Below, one piece after another: positions 1 to 8,640 of a stretch of DNA of 64,000 nt. A program made the position numbers and the translations under genes. Below the pieces are notes generated by a model that did not search any database, was not told the origin of the DNA, and was given only the letters and a program-made list of their open reading frames with translations. The stretch's first letter is position 1; each line of letters starts with the position of its first letter. This DNA is from Niveispirillum irakense DSM 11586 (lineage in GTDB: Bacteria; Pseudomonadota; Alphaproteobacteria; Azospirillales; Azospirillaceae). The stretch lies in NCBI RefSeq assembly GCF_000429645.1, contig NZ_KE386934.1, positions 124,001 to 188,000 of the forward strand, given 5' to 3'.

Positions 1-863
1 AGCAGCACGCCATCGCGGCGGGCAAAGATGCCACGCTGCGGTTCATTCTGTTCAATGGCGCGGGCAAAGCCGATAAAGGGCAGCAGCGCGTAACGCTGAT
101 AATAGGGCCCTTCCTCATAATAGCCATCGGGGGAAAAAAGCTGGTCCACCTGTTTCAGGAAACCAGCCGAACCCGACTTGTCCAGGCCCAGCAGCGCCTT
201 TTCCACAAGGTCAGTATCGCGCAGCACATAGCCCGTCATGCCCACGGCTGCGACGGCCCAGGTGGCGTGATTATGGATCAGGTTAAAGTTCCGCGGCGAC
301 CCTTCGGACAGGAACCGGGCCATGGGCCGGAACACCTTATCCTCAATAGTCTTACGGTCTTTTTCGGCCATGGCCTGACGTACCGCGTCATAGCCCTGGA
401 CGGCGTAGAACAGCCAGTTGCTGTCATTCAGGGTCTGCCAGAACAGCCGGCCAGGGATTTCCCCCCGCCCCGCCGGATGCGACCCCAGGCCAGGATAAAT
501 TTCGGCATAGGCCAGCAGCATATCGCGGCTGAAATCCACATAGGCTTTATCGCCCGTAATGGCATAGAGCGCGCCTGCCTCGTACAGCGCGCGGAAGTTC
601 CGTTTATGCTGTTCATGGGTGTAGCCGCCGCCGGGGTCCTTGGGCACCGGCACCTGGATGCCGGCTTGGCGTACTGCCTCCACAGTGGCCATGGCGCGCG
701 CCAGCTCGGCGGCGAATAGGGGGTTCTGCCTGGCATCGCGCATGGCCTGTCGCCCGGCCTCGTCCACCAGCACGGGGGCGAGATCGGCGGGGGCTGCCTG
801 CGTTGCCGGTGCCACGGCCAGCACCGCAAACGCGGCCATGGCGAACGAATGGCGGTGATACAT
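1..863 (-). CDS. PL17 oligoalginate lyase (partial, C-terminus beyond left edge)
   Basis: Exported enzyme that would cleave alginate oligosaccharides from the end to unsaturated monouronate. The ATG at 863 follows a good ribosome site (GGAGG about 6 bases upstream). Residues 1-23 look like a signal peptide ending in an Ala-rich site. The alginate-lyase alpha-toroid region follows, with the Asn-His pair at N198-H199 (motif NHATW) and the tyrosine-rich motif YYEEGPYYQRY at 248-258; in characterised PL17 enzymes this Asn/His and a Tyr in this motif form the active site. Only about 287 residues lie in the window, so the C-terminal heparinase II/III-like beta-sheet domain is off the edge. It sits 27 bases downstream of the PL6 gene, probably in the same operon. 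Family call is firm; exo mode is inferred from the family. Confidence 0.88.
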   Translation of the reverse strand, partial: MYHRHSFAMAAFAVLAVAPATQAAPADLAPVLVDEAGRQAMRDARQNPLFAAELARAMATVEAVRQAGIQVPVPKDPGGGYTHEQHKRNFRALYEAGALYAITGDKAYVDFSRDMLLAYAEIYPGLGSHPAGRGEIPGRLFWQTLNDSNWLFYAVQGYDAVRQAMAEKDRKTIEDKVFRPMARFLSEGSPRNFNLIHNHATWAVAAVGMTGYVLRDTDLVEKALLGLDKSGSAGFLKQVDQLFSPDGYYEEGPYYQRYALLPFIGFARAIEQNEPQRGIFARRDGVL

Positions 864-890
864 GTTGCTCCTCCCTGGAACTGTCCGGGC

Positions 891-3113
891 TTATGGTTTG
901 GGTGTGCCCGTGAATTCGTTGTCTTGGATGGTAATGACCGGCTCCCCCACCGTGCGGACGACGCTGACCATGCCGCTATCGGTGAAACGGTTGCCGGTGA
1001 TGCGGATAGCCTGGACACCATGAAGGCGTAAGGAGGGGGCCTGTTGGCCCGTGCCCGCCCTGGTCACGCGGTTGCCCGTGAAATCCAGCCGGGGGCCGAA
1101 CGTGCTTTCATCCTTGCCACCGCGATAGAGCGACAGGACACCGCCAGTCACATCGGAAAAAGAGGATCGGGTGATTTCGACGCTTTCGGCGTTATACAGC
1201 CCCAGATCATCGGTTTCGGCATCCAGCTTCAGCACAGTCCCGGTGATGTTGGTGAAGGTTGATCCATCCACCTGGATGAAGCCAGCCAGCGTGCCCTTGC
1301 CCGCCGCCAGCACGTGGAACGCCTTATTGACATCCAGGCCGGTGAACACACTGTTCTCCAGCCGCACTTCATAATTTCGCCCCATACCGTCGGCGGTGCG
1401 GATCACGGCATTACCAGTCGCATCCGGCGCATCGGCCCCATTGATGGTGACGCCGGTCAGGCGCAGGCTCCCCCCCTCCTCCACCCGGAACAGGCTGGGA
1501 CGGGTGAAGCGGATTTCACCGTCCCCCCGTAGCCAGAGCGGCTTTGAGACGGCCAGCACCTCATCCACCCGGTACAGCCCCTGGCGCAGCAACAGCACAT
1601 CACCGGCATCGGCCTTCGCGATGGCAGCGGACAGGGTGCCGTCACCGGGCGGAACTTCCAGCGTGCGGCCACTGCCGAAGCCGATTGGCGCCGCATCCTT
1701 GGCATACCAGGAGACACCGACATCTTCCTTCGCCACCGGCTGCAAATCCCGCCGCACACCGATGCCGGACAAAGCCGGGTCAACCGGATAGAGCAGCCCA
1801 TTGGGCGCGCGGGCCAATTCCACAGGATGGCGGGTAATGCCGGGAACCGCCAAGGCGGGCTTTTGCACCGGCGTCTGAACATTGCCCTCGAAGGCGATGC
1901 CGGCCACATCATCCAGGACACGGAAAATCTCAGCCCCTTCCGCGCCCACGATCAGGTTCTGTGTGAAGCGGCTATTGGTCGGCGGGGCGGAACGTTCCTG
2001 ATCGGCCCCCGCCGCCAGTTCGATGGAAGCGGCGTTGACAATACTGTTACGGGTGATGCTGGCATTCACCACCGGATCATACCGGTTGATGGGCCCGCCG
2101 GGCACGCCGTTCAAGACCGCGATGGCGCTGGCAAAACTTCTCCCCGCCAAGCCTTCCATATAATTATTGCGGATGGTCTGGTCGCGATTAATGACACGGA
2201 TGCCGCCGGTATGGGGCTTGCCATTTCCCAGGAAGACATTGTCTTCAACGAGATTGCCGTTGCCGTGACGCAGGGTCAGGGCGCCAGCAGATTCCACAAA
2301 GACATTACCGCGATAGATATTGCCGCCGGATTTGTTGGAGATGATCTCCACTTCCCCGTCGCAGCGCTCGAAATAATTATACTCAACGACCGTACCGCTA
2401 TTGCTGCGTGACTGGTGGCTAGTGCCCACACGGATGGTTTCACCGCCATTTGACCCCAGGCTGGGACGGGTGCCGAAATAATTGTGATCAATGCGGTGCC
2501 GGTTATCCAGGCCGTAGCGTGGTTCCCGCACCACCACCAGTGTCGCCCCCTGATTGGTCTTGCCGACAAGATGGTTATGGTCAAAACGGTTGTCGCTGCC
2601 ATAGAGCGCCACCCAATGGTCGCTCTCCTGCCGGGACGGGCGGTTATAGCCATCAATCACCGTCTCTGTGACACGGGACTGGGTGGCCACGGCCCCCTTC
2701 TCCCCTCGGAACGCGATCACCTCCCCGGTGGGCGTATAGCCGTCACGGAAAACCAGCCCCGTCACCACCAGATGCGAACCCGCCAGCCGCAAGCTGGACC
2801 GGCCCGACAGGATCACCTTGCCCGGTGTCTGCGCCGCCAGGGTGATGGGTGCGCCCTCCTGCCCCTCAGCGAAGAAATCGACGCGGAAATCCCGCCATAC
2901 TCCGTCCGCCAATACCAGCCGGTCACCCGGCCTGACGCTGGTCATCAGCGCTTGGAACTGCGCCTGGTCATGAACCAGCAGGACCCGGCCATGCTTCATG
3001 GCCGATAGCGCCATCGGGTCCGCCATCTGCGACGTACAGGCGGGCAGCACCGCCAGCAACGGCAAGGCAATAGACAGGCGGCAAAGGGACAAGAGGGCGC
3101 TGGACATCATCAC
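891..3113 (-). CDS. PL6 family alginate (poly-mannuronate) lyase, lipoprotein
   Basis: Polysaccharide lyase of the chondroitinase-B/alginate-lyase PL6 family, 740 residues, expected on the outer membrane or in the periplasm, cutting alginate by beta-elimination. The N-terminus is a lipoprotein signal with lipobox LPAC at 23-26 (Cys26). A right-handed beta-helix follows, with the diagnostic motifs NGGETIRVGTSHQS (222-235), CDGEVEIISNKSG (251-263) and LTLRHG (279-284). K261 and R282 correspond to the catalytic Lys and Arg known in PL6 enzymes. The second half (about 430-740) is another parallel-helix domain, as in the longer two-domain PL6 members. Divergent from the receptor gene and upstream of the PL17 gene, so the pair would take alginate to monomers. 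The start is one of three consecutive ATGs. Confidence 0.9.
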   Translation of the reverse strand: MMMSSALLSLCRLSIALPLLAVLPACTSQMADPMALSAMKHGRVLLVHDQAQFQALMTSVRPGDRLVLADGVWRDFRVDFFAEGQEGAPITLAAQTPGKVILSGRSSLRLAGSHLVVTGLVFRDGYTPTGEVIAFRGEKGAVATQSRVTETVIDGYNRPSRQESDHWVALYGSDNRFDHNHLVGKTNQGATLVVVREPRYGLDNRHRIDHNYFGTRPSLGSNGGETIRVGTSHQSRSNSGTVVEYNYFERCDGEVEIISNKSGGNIYRGNVFVESAGALTLRHGNGNLVEDNVFLGNGKPHTGGIRVINRDQTIRNNYMEGLAGRSFASAIAVLNGVPGGPINRYDPVVNASITRNSIVNAASIELAAGADQERSAPPTNSRFTQNLIVGAEGAEIFRVLDDVAGIAFEGNVQTPVQKPALAVPGITRHPVELARAPNGLLYPVDPALSGIGVRRDLQPVAKEDVGVSWYAKDAAPIGFGSGRTLEVPPGDGTLSAAIAKADAGDVLLLRQGLYRVDEVLAVSKPLWLRGDGEIRFTRPSLFRVEEGGSLRLTGVTINGADAPDATGNAVIRTADGMGRNYEVRLENSVFTGLDVNKAFHVLAAGKGTLAGFIQVDGSTFTNITGTVLKLDAETDDLGLYNAESVEITRSSFSDVTGGVLSLYRGGKDESTFGPRLDFTGNRVTRAGTGQQAPSLRLHGVQAIRITGNRFTDSGMVSVVRTVGEPVITIQDNEFTGTPKP

Positions 3114-3424
3114 CTCGCAGCGGATCGACGCGCATTCAGACCAATTTAGAAAAATATGTCAACCTGTTTTATATACCAAATTACCAACCCAATGATCTAG
3201 GAGCACTTGGCCCTATCGAGCGGATCAGCTCCAAACGGCGTTCTCCCGACCCCCACCCTGCTCTGCATACCGCTTTACCGAGGCGAGACCATTGGATTGA
3301 ATAATTGGTTCATATTTTGCCAGACCAATTGGCATGGAAATCTGGTTGACATGGTGGTCAGGCGGATTTAGGGATTTGCTTAACAAGAACCTGTGACCAA
3401 GACAGAGAAGCAAGGGAGGAACGC
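3114..3424. promoter_or_regulatory. Divergent control region of the alginate locus with GntR-type operator candidates
   Basis: This 311-base gene-less stretch separates the lyase operon (minus) from the receptor gene (plus). Both directions carry GGTTGACAT containing a perfect TTGACA -35 box (3157-3162 on minus, 3346-3351 on plus); the matching -10 boxes are weak. AATTGGT at 3303-3309 and ACCAATT at 3324-3330 form an inverted repeat, and CCAATTGG at 3325-3332 is itself palindromic. Another copy of AGACCAATT lies at 3139-3147 and AGACCATTGG is near 3288. AATTGGT/ACCAATT is the half-site known for UxuR/ExuR-type GntR regulators of uronate use, so these are candidate sites for the GntR protein encoded at 6365. 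Binding is inference. Confidence 0.5.
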
Positions 3425-6307
3425 GTGGGGAAGCGAATGATGAATCGCGCCGGCATGGTGCGCCTGGGTCTATTCTGTGGCGTAGCGCTCGCAGCCATGA
3501 CCGCCACCGCCTATGGACAGGCACAACCTGCGCCGGCGGCCGAGGATGACACGCTGGAAGAGATTGTGGTGACCGGTGTCCGCGCGGCGATCCAGAGTTC
3601 CATCGAACAGAAGCGCGCAGCTTCTGTCGTGTCCGACGTGCTGTCGTCGGACGATATTGGCGATATCCCGGCCCTGTCGGTGGGCGAAGCCATTGAGAAT
3701 ATCACCGGCGCCGCCACCCACCGGGAAAAAGGCGGGGCGTCAGAAATCGCCGTGCGCGGGCTTGGACCCTTTCTGGGCGCCACCACCTTCAATGGGCGCG
3801 AAGCCAGCAATGGCTCCGGCGACCGGTCGGTGAATTTCTCCATGTTCCCCTCGGAACTGATCAACGGCATTGCCATCTACAAATCGCAGCAGGCCAATTT
3901 CGTGGAAGGTGGCGTGTCGGGCATTATCGACATGCAGACCATGAAGCCGCTGGATTTCGGCAAGCAGCGCATCCAGGTGGAAGGGCGCGGCATCTACCAA
4001 TCCTATGACAAGCGGCTGAACGACAAGAATGGCCTGGGCTGGCGCGGTACAGGCACCTATGTCGACCAGTATGATTTCGGCAATGCTGGCGAGTTGGGCA
4101 TCGCATTCGGTGTGCAGAAAGGAAAAAGCAACAATCCGGAGGAACTTTATACGTCCAGTTCCACCTGGGTTGCCTGCAACGCCAATGTGACCAGTGCTGC
4201 CACCGCCAATTGCCCGGAAGTAACACCCGCCAGCTACGCCTCTGGTGCGACGCCGGCGGGAACACCTTTCTATCTGGCGCCCGGCAGCCGCACCTTCTCC
4301 CAGATCACAGAGAATGATGATCGTGAAGCCTATATGGGCTCCATCCAATGGCGCCCGCGCGACTGGCTGGATATCAATCTCGACTATCAGAACTCAGTCT
4401 ACAAGTTCTGGGAAAATCGCCAGCAACTGAATTTCTCAGAAGCATTGCGGGGTATGACCAACCGCATTGTCGATGAGAATGGCGCCCTTCTCGCCTATTC
4501 CGGCAACAGCACGCTGGAATCTACGCCGATGGAGCGTTCCCAGATCGAGAAATATGAGGGGGGAGGTATCAATGTCGCGGTCAACCTGTCCGACGCCCTG
4601 ACCGTTTCGGCCGATTATGGCTGGTCCGACACCTACCGTTCCCGCGTGGACCGGGAAGTACGTATGCGCTCCAGCGCTACCGACATCAATGGCGCCCCTA
4701 TTGCCGGCGTTATCGGCGGCCAGCGCGTGCCTTATACCTATGATGCCTCTTCTGGCTGGCTCCCCACCATCGGCGTCGGCGGTGGGTATGACGTGAACCG
4801 GCACGCCAATTTCAGCGCCGCCGCCCGCGTGCGCCGCACCGAACAGATCCGCTGGGACCAGATCGATGCCGGCAAGCTGGACGCGGTTTATACGCTGGAA
4901 GACGGGCCGATCACGGCCGTAAAGGTTGGCGGCCGTTACAGCGAACATCTGTTCCGCGACATTCCCCAGGATCGCCGGGAATATAATATCACCAGCACAG
5001 CCGCGAACGCCGCCGCCAACCGGGCCTGCCAGATCGCCTTCCCGCAGAAGGATTTCATGAAGGATGCCAAGGGCACGCCCATTTCATCCTGGGCGGCGTT
5101 CGATGCCAGTTGCCTGATGAACTCCCTGATCGGCACCGCCGATCCCGGTCGCAACGACGACATGCGCGCCATCGGCAACCGCGACATGGTGGAAAAGGCC
5201 ACAGCCGGCTATGGCATGGCGGAATATGCGCTGGATCTGGGGGATGTGCCGGTCAGCGGCAATTTTGGCCTGCGCTATGTCCACACGGCGGTAACATCCA
5301 TTGGTCTGCGCGGTGGGTTCGATGTGGTCACCAATCCGGATAACACCATCCGGCTGGTATCCAATGGAGAGTTTGAACGCCTGACCTATAAAGGCAAGAA
5401 TGACGCCTGGTTGCCCAGCTTCAACGCTGCCTTTGATATGGCGGATGATTTCCGCATCCGCCTCGGCCTGTTCCGGGCGATGTCGCGCCCCGATCCGGAA
5501 GATCTGGGGGCCGGACGCACCATCAACCTGGAAAGCGGCACCAGCTTCACTACTGTGGAACAGGCGATCCGCTCCATCACGGCGGCAGGCAATCCGGAGA
5601 TCAGGCCGCTGCTCTCCTGGAACGCCGATCTCTCCTTCGAATATTATCTGAACCGCGACAGCCTGTTCAGCGCCGCGATCTACTATAAGAAGTTCCAGGG
5701 CGGTTTCACCAACCGCGTTGTGAATGAACAGTTCAATGTCGGTGGGCGTGATATCACAGTGCCCGTCATCTTGACCGAGACCAGCGACAGCAAGAGCCGC
5801 ATCTATGGTCTGGAACTCTCCGGGAGCTATCGCTTCTCCGACCTGCCCCATCCGTTCGACGGACTGGGCGTGAAGGCTAGTTACAACTATGCTGACAGCA
5901 ATTACGAGAATGAAGACCTGCGCCTAGGCGATCAATATGATCCTGTCACCGGCCAGACCATTCCTGGCATCATTGATCCGGTCAACATCTTCGGCCTGTC
6001 CAAACATGTGCTTTCCGGCTCGGTCTATTATGAAATAGGACCGGTGGAATTGCAGGGTATCTATAAATACCGTTCACCCTATTTCCAGCAATTTGTCGGG
6101 TCGGCGGCCCAGAACCGGGTAGTCCGCTCGGCCGGTGTCATCGACTTCCGCGCCACATGGCGGGTCGATGAAAATCTGAGCCTGTCCTTTGAAGGGTCCA
6201 ACATCAACAATGCCGAACGGGTGGAGGACATGCCCATCCGCGGCAGCGTGCGCGAGGTGCATCTTTATGGCCCGCGTTACTATCTGGGCGCGCGTTACCG
6301 TTTCTAA
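3425..6307 (+). CDS. TonB-dependent receptor (Caulobacter/Xanthomonas carbohydrate type)
   Basis: Outer-membrane active transporter of about 960 residues, probably for alginate oligosaccharides given the neighbouring lyases. The order is signal peptide (to about residue 32, ending near AYGQAQ), TonB box EEIVVTG, plug domain with the conserved Arg-Gly-Leu-Gly segment, then a 22-strand barrel ending in an aromatic Phe (ARYRF). The GTG at 3425 is chosen because GGGAGGA lies about 5 bases upstream; ATG codons at 3437 and 3440 are alternatives that would still leave a signal peptide. The gene is followed by a 9-bp hairpin and then the GntR regulator. Substrate is inferred from context only; such receptors also serve other glycans. 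Confidence 0.88.
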   Translation: MGKRMMNRAGMVRLGLFCGVALAAMTATAYGQAQPAPAAEDDTLEEIVVTGVRAAIQSSIEQKRAASVVSDVLSSDDIGDIPALSVGEAIENITGAATHREKGGASEIAVRGLGPFLGATTFNGREASNGSGDRSVNFSMFPSELINGIAIYKSQQANFVEGGVSGIIDMQTMKPLDFGKQRIQVEGRGIYQSYDKRLNDKNGLGWRGTGTYVDQYDFGNAGELGIAFGVQKGKSNNPEELYTSSSTWVACNANVTSAATANCPEVTPASYASGATPAGTPFYLAPGSRTFSQITENDDREAYMGSIQWRPRDWLDINLDYQNSVYKFWENRQQLNFSEALRGMTNRIVDENGALLAYSGNSTLESTPMERSQIEKYEGGGINVAVNLSDALTVSADYGWSDTYRSRVDREVRMRSSATDINGAPIAGVIGGQRVPYTYDASSGWLPTIGVGGGYDVNRHANFSAAARVRRTEQIRWDQIDAGKLDAVYTLEDGPITAVKVGGRYSEHLFRDIPQDRREYNITSTAANAAANRACQIAFPQKDFMKDAKGTPISSWAAFDASCLMNSLIGTADPGRNDDMRAIGNRDMVEKATAGYGMAEYALDLGDVPVSGNFGLRYVHTAVTSIGLRGGFDVVTNPDNTIRLVSNGEFERLTYKGKNDAWLPSFNAAFDMADDFRIRLGLFRAMSRPDPEDLGAGRTINLESGTSFTTVEQAIRSITAAGNPEIRPLLSWNADLSFEYYLNRDSLFSAAIYYKKFQGGFTNRVVNEQFNVGGRDITVPVILTETSDSKSRIYGLELSGSYRFSDLPHPFDGLGVKASYNYADSNYENEDLRLGDQYDPVTGQTIPGIIDPVNIFGLSKHVLSGSVYYEIGPVELQGIYKYRSPYFQQFVGSAAQNRVVRSAGVIDFRATWRVDENLSLSFEGSNINNAERVEDMPIRGSVREVHLYGPRYYLGARYRF

Positions 6308-6321
6308 AGCATGACTAAAAC

Positions 6322-6356
6322 GATGGGGGCGAACCAGGAGTAGCTTTGCCCCCATC
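6322..6356 (+). terminator. Hairpin after the TonB receptor gene
   Basis: Perfect 9-bp stem (GATGGGGGC at 6322-6330 with GCCCCCATC at 6348-6356) and a 17-base loop between the receptor stop and the GntR gene. No T-run follows, so it may be an attenuator or RNA-stability element rather than a full terminator. Confidence 0.4.
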
Positions 6357-6364
6357 CCGTACCT

Positions 6365-7156
6365 ATGGTAATGACATTCCAGACCAATGGCAGGGATCAG
6401 GACCAAACCAAAGTGAAGCAGCGTCTATACCAGACCGTCACCAAGGCCATCATGGACCTGATTGAAAGCGGGGAATTTCCCGTGGGCAGTCGCCTGCCCG
6501 GTGAGCGGGAATTGAGCGAGCGGTTCAATGTCAGCCGCGTCACCATCCGGGAGGCGGAAATCGCCCTGGAAGCGCTGGGCTATATCACGGTCAAGATCGG
6601 TTCAGGCGCCTATGTGCAAAAGCCGAAAGGCGAAGCGGGCACGCAGTTACCCGACGTCTCTGCCTTTGAACTGACCGCTGCCCGCGCGGTGCTGGAGGCG
6701 GAAGCCGCAGCCTTGGCCGCTGCCAATATGACGGAAGAAGGTCTGGCCAAGCTGGAGCAGATCGTCCGCAAGATGGGTACCGTGAAGCATGGCGATATTG
6801 AGACCGGCGACGCACTGGACCGCCAGTTTCACCTGACCATCGCGCAACTGGGTGGCAACCCGGTGGTGGAACATACGGTCCAGAATCTCTGGCGCATGCG
6901 GACGGAATTACCCCGCGTGCGGGATGTTTATGAGAGTGTGTGCGTCTCCGACGCCCAGGCCCGGACCGACGAGCATGCGACCATCCTGGAAGCCTTGCGG
7001 CGTCGCGACCCTGCGGCATCGCGCGCAGCCATGCGCGAACATTTCCACCGCCTGTTTGAAGCGATGCTAACCGCCAGCGAGAAACGGGAACTGGAAGAGA
7101 TCCGGCGGCGCACCAGTCAGGACCGCCAGCGCTTCCTTCTCACCACGCAAATATAA
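6365..7156 (+). CDS. GntR-family (FadR subfamily) transcriptional regulator
   Basis: DNA-binding regulator of 263 residues, likely controlling the alginate genes beside it. The N-terminal winged helix (about 15-85) contains RLPGERELSERFNVSRVTIREA, the GntR recognition helix region; the rest is an all-helical FCD ligand domain (about 100-240) with the His/Asp/Glu-rich metal and ligand pocket typical of FadR-type members. There is no clear ribosome site before the ATG at 6365; an ATG at 6371 is equally possible. The first codons contain CAGACCAATGGCA (6380-6392), nearly the same as the operator candidate at 3321-3335, suggesting self-repression. The ligand could be an alginate-derived uronate (inference). 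Confidence 0.88.
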   Translation: MVMTFQTNGRDQDQTKVKQRLYQTVTKAIMDLIESGEFPVGSRLPGERELSERFNVSRVTIREAEIALEALGYITVKIGSGAYVQKPKGEAGTQLPDVSAFELTAARAVLEAEAAALAAANMTEEGLAKLEQIVRKMGTVKHGDIETGDALDRQFHLTIAQLGGNPVVEHTVQNLWRMRTELPRVRDVYESVCVSDAQARTDEHATILEALRRRDPAASRAAMREHFHRLFEAMLTASEKRELEEIRRRTSQDRQRFLLTTQI

Positions 7157-7282
7157 CGTGCACTGTGAGCGCCGGGCAGACGGAAAAGTTGCTTTTAGAG
7201 GCTCTCAAAAGCGCTAAAGACGCACGAACCATCATGGCCGGCAAACGCGCATTTCTCACGCTGTTTCCATTCAACTGGGAAA

Positions 7283-7320
7283 GCCATCCGGCACCAATCT
7301 CTGGCTTAAATCCGGATGGC
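7283..7320 (-). terminator. Hairpin downstream of ssb
   Basis: GCCATCCGG (7283-7291) pairs perfectly with CCGGATGGC (7312-7320) across a 20-base loop. Read on the minus strand it lies 31 bases after the ssb stop and is followed by CTTTCCC, a weak T-tract, so it may end ssb transcription. The remaining 7157-7282 bases show nothing recognisable. Confidence 0.45.
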
Positions 7321-7350
7321 ATCGCCCAGACACTGTAGAACGGTGCCGGC

Positions 7351-7950
7351 TCAGAACGGGATTTCGTCATCCAGGTCAGCGGCCGGGCTGGGCCGGCTGC
7401 TGCCACCCCCACCACCACTCCGCGGGGCGGAGGAGGAACCACCACGGCTGCTGCCGCCATAGCCCCCGCCGCCGCCACCGCGGTCCTCGTAACCGCCGCC
7501 ATAGCCACCGCCAGCGCTGCTACCACCGCCACCAAAATCACCGCCGCGATCTTCATAACCGCCGCCGCCATAGCCACCGCCGGCCCCGCCGCCGCCTTCA
7601 CGTCCATCCAGCAGGGTCAACTCACCCCGGAACTGGCGCAGCACCACTTCCGTCGTGTAACGCTCCTGCCCCTGCTGGTCCTGCCATTTGCGGGTTTCCA
7701 ACTGGCCTTCGACATAAACCTTGCTGCCCTTGCGCAGATAGCGCTCCGCAATGCCGGACAGGTTCTCATTGAAGATCACGACGCTGTGCCACTGGGTACG
7801 CTCCTGGCGTTCGCCGGTGGCCCGGTCTTTCCAGGTCTCCGACGTGGCGATGCGCAGGGTGCAAACCTTGCCGCCATTCTGCAGGGAACGGACCTCCGGG
7901 TCCTTACCCAGGTTGCCGATCAGGATGACCTTGTTGACGCTGCCCGCCAT
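7351..7950 (-). CDS. ssb: Single-stranded DNA-binding protein
   Basis: Binds ssDNA as a tetramer in replication, repair and recombination. 199 residues: an OB fold (about 4-110, starting [20 protein letters not shown]), a long glycine-rich, Tyr/Arg-dotted flexible linker (about 118-185) and the acidic C-terminal tip DDEIPF that docks partner proteins. The linker is written in repeated GGY-type codons, which explains the repetitive DNA at 7390-7600. An SOS box (8064-8078) lies about 114 bases upstream, and ssb is an SOS gene in several bacteria. It is divergent from the yjbR-uvrA pair, echoing the classic ssb/uvrA divergence. Confidence 0.97.
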   Translation of the reverse strand: MAGSVNKVILIGNLGKDPEVRSLQNGGKVCTLRIATSETWKDRATGERQERTQWHSVVIFNENLSGIAERYLRKGSKVYVEGQLETRKWQDQQGQERYTTEVVLRQFRGELTLLDGREGGGGAGGGYGGGGYEDRGGDFGGGGSSAGGGYGGGYEDRGGGGGGYGGSSRGGSSSAPRSGGGGGSSRPSPAADLDDEIPF

Positions 7951-8063
7951 GTGTCGCTCTTTCGCAAAATAGGATCAGGCCCCCATAAGGTGGGCCGTTC
8001 GTGCCGCACACTATAAGACCAGCCCCGGTCATTGCCACTGGATTAATTAAATCTCGGTTTTGC

Positions 8064-8078
8064 GAACAATACAAGAAC
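8064..8078 (-). promoter_or_regulatory. LexA (SOS) box, alphaproteobacterial type
   Basis: GAAC (8064-8067), seven bases, GAAC (8075-8078); on the minus strand GTTC-N7-GTTC, the LexA operator known from Rhodobacter, Caulobacter and rhizobia. It lies between ssb (minus) and yjbR-uvrA (plus), so one box could serve both directions. Confidence 0.7.
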
Positions 8079-8150
8079 ATTGCAATCTGGCCCGGAACGG
8101 GTCATGGTGCAGCCCATTCTATACCAACCGCCGTTGCGGAGGTTTTAGCC

Positions 8151-8537
8151 ATGACCGGCGCCGCCCCTTGTCCCGCTTTCCCCGAGGCGGAAAAAGCCTT
8201 GCTTGACAACGCCTTGTCCCTGCCGGAAGCGGTGGAAGATTTCCCCTGGGGCGACCGGGTGCTCAAGGTCCGGGGCAAGATATTCCTCTTTCTGGCGCAA
8301 CAGAAAGGGGGCTTACGGCTCTCGATGAAGCTGCCCTTCTCCCGTGATTTCGCCCTGGATCTGCCAGAAGCCACACCCACAGGCTATGGGCTGGGTAAAT
8401 CCGGCTGGGTTACCTTTATCTATCAGGAAGGGTCTGAACCGGATGTACCCCGTCTGATCCATTGGATGGGGGAGAGTTATCGCGCCGTGGCGCCCAAGAA
8501 GCTGGTGGCCCGGATGGAAGGCGCCATGAACGCCTAG
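8151..8537 (+). CDS. MmcQ/YjbR-family protein
   Basis: Small cytoplasmic protein (128 residues) of the MmcQ/YjbR family (DUF419), which has a double-wing, DNA-binding-like fold but no settled function. The ATG at 8151 is preferred over a longer reading that begins at 8001 because GGAGG (8138-8142) is 8 bases upstream and the family length is about 120. Recognisable parts are [22 protein letters not shown] near the start and the C-terminal segment [12 protein letters not shown]...[17 protein letters not shown]. It lies between the SOS box and uvrA, 103 bases upstream of uvrA and on the same strand, so it may be co-transcribed with uvrA and induced by DNA damage (inference). Confidence 0.8.
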   Translation: MTGAAPCPAFPEAEKALLDNALSLPEAVEDFPWGDRVLKVRGKIFLFLAQQKGGLRLSMKLPFSRDFALDLPEATPTGYGLGKSGWVTFIYQEGSEPDVPRLIHWMGESYRAVAPKKLVARMEGAMNA

Positions 8538-8640
8538 CAGCCCCGCAACGGCCTGCCTTGGCAAGGCTTGCATCATCCTTATCTTCTCTCGCCTGTCCGC
8601 ATTGATCCCCGATACCGGGCCTGGAGCCAGACCGACCGCC

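Noticed and set aside
428-1021. 197-residue minus-strand reading frame crossing the PL17/PL6 boundary
   Set aside because: It overlaps the real PL17 start with its signal peptide and ribosome site and the end of PL6 in another frame; the composition (Trp/Arg/Pro-rich) is that of a shadow frame.
7390-7600. Repetitive GCC/ACC-rich DNA
   Set aside because: Encodes the glycine-rich linker of SSB.
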